This document shows, piece after piece, positions 15,659 to 22,929 of a DNA stretch of 49,711 bases. The notes beneath the pieces were generated by a model, which was not told the DNA's origin, ran no database searches, and was given only the letters and a program-made list of their open reading frames with translations. A program made the position numbers and the translations under genes. The stretch is from positions 1 to 49,711 of IMG/VR virus record IMGVR_UViG_3300046373_000072. One strand, 5' to 3'. This stretch comes from a virus. How positions within the stretch are numbered: position 1 is the first letter of the stretch; each line of letters begins with the position of its first letter.

Positions 15659-16399
15659 TTGAAACGATACAATCTTATTGAAGCAAGGATTAAAATGGAC
15701 TTAACGCAAGATGCAGTTGGCGAGTTACTTTCTATAAAAAAGTCGGGGTATCAACTAATTGAGTCAGGAAGAAATTCAGTAAAATTAGAGTATCAAGAAA
15801 TTCTTGAAAAACACTTCAATATACCGAAAGAAAAACTATTTCTTTTGATAGATTCTCCTGAGAATAGAATGAAAAACAACTATGAAATACGCGGAGAAAT
15901 AACTGTAATATTCATTCGGAGAAAAGATGGAAGTGTGATTGAAACAATTATTGACACTGAGGACTTGGAGTTAGCCAAAAACATATTTGGTAGATGGTCT
16001 GCTTCAAGAGGGAAGACCGAAAGAAGTTCATTATATGTGGCATGTAACTCACTTGTAAAAGGGGTTCAAAAACCTATATCCCTGCACCGATTAATAATGG
16101 GAGATCCTCAAGGGATGTTGATAGATCACATAAATCACGACACACTAGACAACAGAAAAGCTAATTTAAGAATTGCAACCTACGGTGAAAACAGACAGAA
16201 TTTAAAACAGACACACTCAGCATCAGGGATTCGAGGAGTGTATTGGAGCAAGTTGTTAAAAAAGTGGCAGGCCAAAATGAGATTGAATAAAAAAGTATAT
16301 GTAATAGGATATTACGATGATATAAAGGATGCTGAAATTGCAGTAAAATCTGCAAGAGCCAAATCAATGCCATATTCACAAGAAGCACTCGCTAACTAG
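15659..16399 (+). CDS. XRE-HNH-AP2 homing-type endonuclease
   Basis: 246 aa with a TTG start after GGAGGTG. Three parts are visible: an N-terminal XRE helix-turn-helix (MDLTQDAVGELLSIKKSGYQ), an HNH_3 nuclease (SLHRLIMG, IDHINHDTLDNRKANLR), and a C-terminal AP2-like DNA-binding domain (GIRGVYWSKLLKKWQAKM, YDDIKDAEIAV). HNH-AP2 proteins are known selfish homing nucleases; the added XRE domain is less common. It has its own promoter and terminator inside the connector/tail operon and is more AT-rich than its flanks, as expected for an invader. Confidence 0.88.
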   Translation: MKRYNLIEARIKMDLTQDAVGELLSIKKSGYQLIESGRNSVKLEYQEILEKHFNIPKEKLFLLIDSPENRMKNNYEIRGEITVIFIRRKDGSVIETIIDTEDLELAKNIFGRWSASRGKTERSSLYVACNSLVKGVQKPISLHRLIMGDPQGMLIDHINHDTLDNRKANLRIATYGENRQNLKQTHSASGIRGVYWSKLLKKWQAKMRLNKKVYVIGYYDDIKDAEIAVKSARAKSMPYSQEALAN

Positions 16400-16415
16400 C
16401 GGGTGTTTTTATTTT
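16386..16415 (+). terminator. Terminator of the endonuclease gene
   Basis: CACTCGCT-AACT-AGCGGGTG (one G-T) followed by TTTTTATTTT. The left arm overlaps the last codons of the endonuclease gene. Confidence 0.85.
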
Positions 16416-16434
16416 ACGGAAAGGCGGTAGTTGA

Positions 16435-18024
16435 ATGGCATATACTCAGCGCGCAGAGCTAGAAACACCTTCTTACGGCGGGACCAATACGGCTGAACAG
16501 TTTTCAGTGATCTCAAAAAACGGTAAAAACCAATCACCAAGACAGCAAAACGCCTATCAAGATGAAGATGGAGATATTTCAAAGAGACCAGGCACGATTC
16601 CCATTACCACATCAGCATTAGCGGCAGATATCAAGTATTTAACCGCATACAAAGTATCTCCTTCGGCAACTTCCGGTGATGATATTTACGCATCCAGCGG
16701 GACAACGCTTTATAAGTTTAATGGGGTCAACGCCTTAACAGCGCAAACCATGACAAACGCGCTTGTAACTTCGGACATTCACACCATAGGGTTTACCAAC
16801 TCGGCAATTGTTTCAAGACTTCTCATTGCTGATACAGGGAGTTTAAAGCAGTCTAACGGTACAGCGGTTACAGCGGTTACACCTGCCGCTGATGATGCCG
16901 CACCTGCACCTGCTAATGGACTTGCCACGATTAATATTTTAGGCAATAAGTTTATTTGGAACTTCACGGGTCATGTTTTTGTGAGTCCTGGGAGTGACAC
17001 CATCTATTATTCAAAATCCTTTATCTTCGACTACTTCCCTGTTACTTATTACTTCCAACTGGAAATAGATAATGACTTCGTGAACGGTGACGGTGTTGAG
17101 TTTGATTCCGTGTGTTTAGTACCGATGCGCAGACATTGGGCGATCATCACAGGTACAAATTTTACCAATTACGATGCAAGTTCATTTTTAAACACCGAAT
17201 ATGGAGTCATAGCGCCGCGTTCTATCGCAAAGATCACTTATCCAGATGGTACACAGTCAGTTCCTTATTTATCTGACAACGGGGTTCATGAAATATTCAT
17301 TGTATCTTCTATCGGCGGGAGCAGACAGTATTCAACGCGTAACTTGATGCAGGGTAAAATCGATTTCGTAGCATTGGGACTGACGGATGCAGAGAAAGCG
17401 GCGGCTGTGGGTGTTTTTCACCCTGAACAGTTTTTATACTTGCTCTCCTTCCAAAAAGCAGGAGTCGATTACACATATGCCTATGACACACGCAACCGAG
17501 AATGGTACACCGATTGGCTCACCTTTAACTCAAAATCCTATCTATCGTTAAACGGTACACTGTACTTTGCAGGAACGGCCAAACACTTGCAAAAGTTTGA
17601 TAATACCTTGTATACAGATTGGAACGAGTCTACGAAAACCACAGGAACCGCCGTATATTTCAAGAGATACAGCGCGGCAAATTACTTTGAATTCAGCGGA
17701 TTTTCTTCGATGTGGGATGCTTATTTGGTGGAAATGAAGCAGTGGCGTGTTCCGTCAAGTTTGGATATAACCATCATATTCTCGGACATTATTGACGTTA
17801 TGCCTAGTGCGATCCTGAACGAAATTTTTGTTGAAGGCGTGAGCCGGTGGAAGTATGCAAGATATGCCAATAACGCCTATACCGATTTAGTCCAAGAACC
17901 CAATGAGTTGCTTTTTGATTTTTCTCGTTTGTCCAAATATACCCAAACTCTGTGGGGAAACAACCGCGATGAGCCAGTTAAGATATTTAAAAACAAATGG
18001 AAGGGCCGCATTTCTGGCAAGTAA
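16435..18024 (+). CDS. Tail hub / DNA stabilisation protein (P22 gp10-like)
   Basis: 529 aa. After an N-terminal segment that repeatedly mentions SPRQQNAYQDEDGDISKRPG, the protein is Thr/Tyr/Asp-rich and propeller-like. It includes YDTRNREWYTDW, typical of large podovirus tail-hub proteins that plug the portal after packaging. Position after the adaptor genes and before the fibres supports this. Family assignment is inferred. Confidence 0.65.
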   Translation: MAYTQRAELETPSYGGTNTAEQFSVISKNGKNQSPRQQNAYQDEDGDISKRPGTIPITTSALAADIKYLTAYKVSPSATSGDDIYASSGTTLYKFNGVNALTAQTMTNALVTSDIHTIGFTNSAIVSRLLIADTGSLKQSNGTAVTAVTPAADDAAPAPANGLATINILGNKFIWNFTGHVFVSPGSDTIYYSKSFIFDYFPVTYYFQLEIDNDFVNGDGVEFDSVCLVPMRRHWAIITGTNFTNYDASSFLNTEYGVIAPRSIAKITYPDGTQSVPYLSDNGVHEIFIVSSIGGSRQYSTRNLMQGKIDFVALGLTDAEKAAAVGVFHPEQFLYLLSFQKAGVDYTYAYDTRNREWYTDWLTFNSKSYLSLNGTLYFAGTAKHLQKFDNTLYTDWNESTKTTGTAVYFKRYSAANYFEFSGFSSMWDAYLVEMKQWRVPSSLDITIIFSDIIDVMPSAILNEIFVEGVSRWKYARYANNAYTDLVQEPNELLFDFSRLSKYTQTLWGNNRDEPVKIFKNKWKGRISGK

Positions 18025-18048
18025 AATTTTAAAGAGGAGGTTGAGCCA

Positions 18049-19263
18049 ATGACAGCACCGATTCCGAATGTAGATAATACAACTCTAAATAATCTAATCC
18101 CGAATCTTGACATTGGGGATGTGGCTGACCCTGCTCTGCGTCTAGCGGCGTTTCAGTATATTTACACCGAAGTGCAAACGATTATAACGGCTTATAATGC
18201 GTTTGTAGCGAACGGAGGCATAGCAACCTCCAACCTGGCAGACTTGTCCGTTACGACCGCTAAACTCGCTTTATTAAGCGTTACAGCTGCGCAGATTGCG
18301 AATGCTACCATAACTGCTGCACAAATCGCAAACGGTACTATTACCTCTACGCAGATCGGGCTATTGGGCGTAGCAAATGCAAATCTTGCAACAGGTATAG
18401 ATCCGACAAAACTAGCGGATGGTTCAGTTAACGCTACTGAATTCCAGTACATCAACAGCTTGACGAGCAATGCTCAAAATCAATTAGACGCGAAGATTCC
18501 ATTAACACAAAGAGCGGCAGCAAACGGTGTGGCCACATTGGACTCAGGTGCTAAAATTCCTATTTCCCAACTACCCGATTCCATTGTGGGTCAATTAGAA
18601 TATCAAGGAACATGGAACGCCTCAACAAACACCCCAACACTTGCTGCACCTTCGACAGTAAAAGGTTATTACTATGTGGTCAGCGTGGCAGGAACGTATT
18701 TGTCTATCCCTTACGCAGTAGGAGATTGGATCGTATCCAATGGAACAACTTGGGATAAAGTAGACAACACTGATGCTGTGACAACGGTATTCGGCAGATT
18801 GGGGGCAATTGTCCCAAATGCAAACGATTATACTTGGGCGCAAATTGATAAAACAGTAAGCAGCTTTGCAGACATTACCACCAGATCAGCAAGCGACATA
18901 AACACAGGAACGCTTCCTGTGTCGCAAATTCCCACGGGTATTCCTGCATCCTCCATTGGAAGCGGTAGCGTGGACAATCCACACTATGCTTACTTGGCAA
19001 GTTTAACAAGCGATCCACAAGTTCAACTGAACAATAAGGCTCCCTTATCTCACGTTGGCGCAGGAGGATCTTCACAGCATCCGGACGCTACACCTTCGCA
19101 GTCAGGATTCATTAGCGCGGCGGACTTAATCGCATTCAGGGCTTTAACGCCAACAGGTTTAGGTACTTACGCCATTCCAGTAGGGCAAATTCTTAGCTTT
19201 TGGGGCAGATATTCCATAGAGCAAGATGCGACAACTGGCGAGATGGTCATATATGAGATATAG
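18049..19263 (+). CDS. Tail fibre protein
   Basis: 404 aa after AGAGGAGG. The middle (about 65-140) has imperfect repeats (TTAKLALLSVTAAQIAN, ATITAAQIAN, GTITSTQIG), a pattern of trimeric fibre shafts. Next come DAKIPLTQRAAANGVATLDSG and the phage-fibre motif WAQIDKTVSSFADITTRSA. Likely receptor-binding, at the tail tip. Confidence 0.8.
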   Translation: MTAPIPNVDNTTLNNLIPNLDIGDVADPALRLAAFQYIYTEVQTIITAYNAFVANGGIATSNLADLSVTTAKLALLSVTAAQIANATITAAQIANGTITSTQIGLLGVANANLATGIDPTKLADGSVNATEFQYINSLTSNAQNQLDAKIPLTQRAAANGVATLDSGAKIPISQLPDSIVGQLEYQGTWNASTNTPTLAAPSTVKGYYYVVSVAGTYLSIPYAVGDWIVSNGTTWDKVDNTDAVTTVFGRLGAIVPNANDYTWAQIDKTVSSFADITTRSASDINTGTLPVSQIPTGIPASSIGSGSVDNPHYAYLASLTSDPQVQLNNKAPLSHVGAGGSSQHPDATPSQSGFISAADLIAFRALTPTGLGTYAIPVGQILSFWGRYSIEQDATTGEMVIYEI

Positions 19264-19274
19264 GACGGTGACGT

Positions 19275-20342
19275 ATGGCAGATCGCTTTTGGGTAGGCAA
19301 TGGTGGAAACATCAATGATACTGCACATTGGAGCACAACATCGGGGGGTGCAGGCGGGGCAAGCGCTCCTACAAGCGCGGACAATGCTTACTTTGATGCA
19401 TTGTCCTTTACTTCAACAGGACAAACGGTAACACTTAATGTAGCATCTAGTTGCCTTGATATGAATTGGACAGGTGCTACAAATAGTCCAACTTTGGCAA
19501 TGACATCTGCTTTTAACATCTACGGTTCACTTACTTTTATAGCGGGAATGTCCGTTTCGGGAGCAGGCAATGTTAATTTTGCTGCAACGACAACAGCAAG
19601 GAACGTTATAACGGCAGGAAAAATAATTGGTGGAAATATCGACTTTTTAGGTGTAGGTGGAGGTTGGGTAGTTCAAGATAGTCTTACTACGCTAAAAACT
19701 ATTTACCTGTCTAATGGTGCTCTTGACACTAATGGAAAAACCGTGTCTTGTTTGGATTTTAACTTATCAAATGCAAATGTACGTACACTTACATTAGGTG
19801 CGTCTGTTATTTCATTAAGTGGAAATTGGACTGCAACTACCGTAACAAACCTGACCTTCAATAAAGGGACTTCAACCATTAACCTTAGTACCGTAGGTGC
19901 TGCAAGCTTTACAGGTGGTGGGTTGACTTACTACAACGTTAATCTTCTGACTTCACCTATTACGATCAATGGCAGCAATGGATACAATATCTTAACACTC
20001 ACAGCGGGGAAAACGATCAATATAGCAGCAGGGACAACACAAACCCCTGCCACACTCATTTGTAACGGCACTGTGGCAAATCCAATCACGTTACAGACAA
20101 ACACCGCAGGAAGCGCAGCGACAATTGCTTTACCTGCAGGAAGATACTTTGTTCGTCATACCTCTATCAAAGATATCACTGTTACAGGCGCAACCTCATT
20201 AACAAGTATTGCAGGCACAAACGTAAGCGGCAATACAGGAATTACCTTTGTCACCAAGTTTGAAATGGGACGCATTAAAAATGATGGTTCATTCAACTGG
20301 TATAACACATCTACAGGCGTAGTAACGAAAATAAGCGGATAG
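19275..20342 (+). CDS. Tail fibre or spike protein
   Basis: 355 aa. Starts MADRFWVGNGGNINDTAHWST..., then asparagine/threonine-rich beta strands (beta-helix-like) up to the C-terminus. GACGGTGACG precedes the ATG weakly. Second receptor-binding or adhesion component; no enzymatic residues identified. Confidence 0.7.
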   Translation: MADRFWVGNGGNINDTAHWSTTSGGAGGASAPTSADNAYFDALSFTSTGQTVTLNVASSCLDMNWTGATNSPTLAMTSAFNIYGSLTFIAGMSVSGAGNVNFAATTTARNVITAGKIIGGNIDFLGVGGGWVVQDSLTTLKTIYLSNGALDTNGKTVSCLDFNLSNANVRTLTLGASVISLSGNWTATTVTNLTFNKGTSTINLSTVGAASFTGGGLTYYNVNLLTSPITINGSNGYNILTLTAGKTINIAAGTTQTPATLICNGTVANPITLQTNTAGSAATIALPAGRYFVRHTSIKDITVTGATSLTSIAGTNVSGNTGITFVTKFEMGRIKNDGSFNWYNTSTGVVTKISG

Positions 20343-20352
20343 GAGGTCAAAC

Positions 20353-22608
20353 ATGCCAACAATTGATGAATGGCTACAGGCACGAAGAAATGACAAGTCC
20401 ATACCTGGTGGCATGACGGACGCGCAAAAGGGAATAACTGTGCCGACGAATCCAACATTAACGCCCAATTACACGCAACCTAAAACAGCGACTCCTTCAA
20501 GTGGGGGGTACGCACCTACACCAATAGGAGCACCATTAAATCCGGCTTATATGCAAACTGTAGCACCAAAGACAGCCGCGCCTGTGATGGGAAGTACAAC
20601 TGCATCCGTTGCCCCTAAACCTCCTGTTTCGACACCTGCGCCATCAAGCCAAAGCTCAAACGGTCAGCTGACACCCGAACAATTGCAGGTGTTCCTCTCT
20701 CTGCCTGAGTCTGCAAAGGCTTCTTATGTGACCGGTCTGATGAGTTCCGGTGGCATGAAAATGACACCAAATGGAGGAACTTCACCAAGTACAGGCAATG
20801 TCGCTCCGGTTCCTCCTGTTCCTTATGTGAAAAATCCGGAAATCGATAAATTAAGCAGGGACCAGCAATTAGCTTATTACGCCGCCAATCCGACAGAAGC
20901 AAAAAATGAGATTGCACGTGCTAAGGATGTGTGGAATAGCACCACAGACCCAACAAGAAGGCAAGGAGCCAACGAATGGGCAGATGCATTACGTCAAGCA
21001 GCTGGAATCAACATGGATGATGCCAACTATGGCAACGGGCAGAGTTCAACCTCAACCGGTGTTTATGCGCCACAGAACCCAACGCTAAATAGCGCTACAG
21101 GACAAACAAGCGGAAATCCCATTGGTCAACCTACTGGTCAGACAGGAGGTCAAACAGGAGGTCAGCCAACAGGTCAAACAGGCGCAACGCAGGGTAATGG
21201 TCTGTATAAAGACCCATATGCTAGAAACGATTCAGACATTGCAGCACTCGCCAAAGCTAGAATCGATAAAATCCTACAGGCTGGTCGTACAAGCGCGCAA
21301 GGAAGCCTTGCAAGCGCCAGAAATGCATTTGATTACACAAAACAAATCACAAACGATAATAGGACCTTGCAAACGGGATTATTTAACGAAACAAATAACC
21401 CATTCAGTGGGAAAACCACCTATGACAAAGCTATGATGGAGCGTAACCGTTCAATAGAGGATACGGCAACGAATAAAGATTACAACGCCAATGTAGCTCA
21501 GATTCAGCAAAAACTAGCGGATCTAGAGTCTGCGGCGCCGGGTGATGAACAACAAATCATTGATGACCTCCGGCAAATGGAACGACAATTTGGAATCAGT
21601 GTTGCACAGTTACAGGAACAGCAAAAGAATAACCAATTCAACCAAATGGACGCTAATCGTAAATTTGATTATGGTGTTGGTCAAGATCAAATTAGAAATG
21701 ATATCGCTAAAGCTGGATTAACAGGTAATTACCAAGATTCTGCACAGGTAAATACAGTGAAAAAACAAATGGCAGCAAATAGCGCTGCGTATGCTTCGGC
21801 TACTCCAGCGGAACAAAAGCGGCTACATGACGAAAATGTAAGACTTGCCGAATCTATTGGAGGTATGGATACAACAGGAAGTGGGGATTACAAGTTTGGC
21901 CAAGGTCAACGTACATTAGCTGGGCAAACTTTAGACTTAAACAACGCTAAAGATAACCGTGATTTCCAATATCAAACTGTACAAGATGCAATTAAAAATG
22001 GCATGTCTCAACAACAAATTGATAACTCAGCTAAACAATTCGCGCAACAAATGGGTTATAACTATGACAATATGAACGCGAATGATAAGCAAGCATGGGC
22101 GCAAATTGCAATTAGTCAGCAAAATGCGAATACATCATCAGATAATGCAAATTGGTCTAAAGACCCAACTAACCCGGACAACATCTATAAAAATGCGCAG
22201 ATTCAATCTCTAACAACTAAAGGAGATCAGAAGCTCCAAGATGAGTCTAAAGGGCTAGTCGAAGCGTTACGCGGAGGTAAAATGACACCTGGTGCAGCCG
22301 TACAACAAATTGATGAGGATATGAATCTTGGTTTCTACACGAAAGAAGAAGCGGCACATTTAAAGAGTATCATCACTACGATAACTCCTAATCTACCCGT
22401 TTCCGCGAATCAGCAACAATTAACACCGGAACAACAAGCCGCGATACCTTCTAATGCTGAATTGGACAAACTATATAAGACAGAAGGAAACGGCGCACCT
22501 TTCTTAGATTGGAAATCGTGGTATAAGGATCCTAAAGGGAAATCGGCCGGAGTCAACTTTGCAACTTGGAAACAGTTGTATGGTCCAACTCTAAGCGCGG
22601 GAAAGTGA
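20353..22608 (+). CDS. Large virion protein with a disordered N-terminus; frameshift donor
   Basis: 751 aa. Residues 1-110 and 200-275 are Pro/Thr/Gly/Gln-rich, including short repeats of the GQTGGQPTGQ type; the rest is Gln/Asn-rich helix. No catalytic motif. It ends GCG GGA AAG TGA. The heptamer G GGA AAG is a canonical -1 slippery site in the right phase and is followed by a hairpin, so part of the product is probably extended into the peptidase ORF at 22605-22925. Probably a tail-tip or ejected protein. Confidence 0.8.
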   Translation: MPTIDEWLQARRNDKSIPGGMTDAQKGITVPTNPTLTPNYTQPKTATPSSGGYAPTPIGAPLNPAYMQTVAPKTAAPVMGSTTASVAPKPPVSTPAPSSQSSNGQLTPEQLQVFLSLPESAKASYVTGLMSSGGMKMTPNGGTSPSTGNVAPVPPVPYVKNPEIDKLSRDQQLAYYAANPTEAKNEIARAKDVWNSTTDPTRRQGANEWADALRQAAGINMDDANYGNGQSSTSTGVYAPQNPTLNSATGQTSGNPIGQPTGQTGGQTGGQPTGQTGATQGNGLYKDPYARNDSDIAALAKARIDKILQAGRTSAQGSLASARNAFDYTKQITNDNRTLQTGLFNETNNPFSGKTTYDKAMMERNRSIEDTATNKDYNANVAQIQQKLADLESAAPGDEQQIIDDLRQMERQFGISVAQLQEQQKNNQFNQMDANRKFDYGVGQDQIRNDIAKAGLTGNYQDSAQVNTVKKQMAANSAAYASATPAEQKRLHDENVRLAESIGGMDTTGSGDYKFGQGQRTLAGQTLDLNNAKDNRDFQYQTVQDAIKNGMSQQQIDNSAKQFAQQMGYNYDNMNANDKQAWAQIAISQQNANTSSDNANWSKDPTNPDNIYKNAQIQSLTTKGDQKLQDESKGLVEALRGGKMTPGAAVQQIDEDMNLGFYTKEEAAHLKSIITTITPNLPVSANQQQLTPEQQAAIPSNAELDKLYKTEGNGAPFLDWKSWYKDPKGKSAGVNFATWKQLYGPTLSAGK

Positions 22609-22628
22609 CGGGCCCTTCAGGACAGGGC
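22599..22628 (+). promoter_or_regulatory. Probable programmed -1 frameshift signal
   Basis: Slippery GGGAAAG at 22599-22605 in zero-frame phase, the stop TGA at 22606-22608, a 6-base spacer, then a GCCCT/AGGGC stem (22612-22616 with 22624-22628, 7-base loop). The downstream ORF is open in the -1 frame. GGGAAAG is the heptamer used at the lambda G-GT frameshift. Product would be 857 aa. Confidence 0.75.
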
Positions 22629-22925
22629 ACAAGAAAACCTGGCTCCGATTCTTTCCTAGAAGATATGGCTAAAAAGATGGGACTAACTCCAACAAGTGGA
22701 TTACGGACGGATGCAGATGTTAAAAAAGGTATTGGCTATTCAGGCGATGATCATCACAAAGGAATTGCGGAAGACTTCGCTGGATCAGTCAAAGATATGG
22801 ATGCATTCGCTCAAGCTGCTTTAAAGAGCGGTAAATACAATAAAGTGATTTACAAAGGTAAAAACCTGGTTACAGGCAATCCGGTAGACGGTCACTATGA
22901 CCATGTACATGTAAGTTGGGGGTGA
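22605..22925 (+). CDS. M15-like peptidase domain (virion-associated lysin)
   Basis: 106 aa from GTG 22605; in frame with the upstream protein only by a -1 shift. An open TTG at 22566 also exists but neither start has a good ribosome site, which favours frameshifting. Motifs: PTSGLRT, DDHHKGIAEDF and HYDHVHVSWG, the metal-binding His/Asp pattern of M15/VanY-like peptidoglycan peptidases. Role: local cell-wall cutting at the tail tip during entry. The next gene begins 5 bases after the stop. Confidence 0.75.
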   Translation: MTGPSGQGTRKPGSDSFLEDMAKKMGLTPTSGLRTDADVKKGIGYSGDDHHKGIAEDFAGSVKDMDAFAQAALKSGKYNKVIYKGKNLVTGNPVDGHYDHVHVSWG

Positions 22926-22929
22926 GTAA

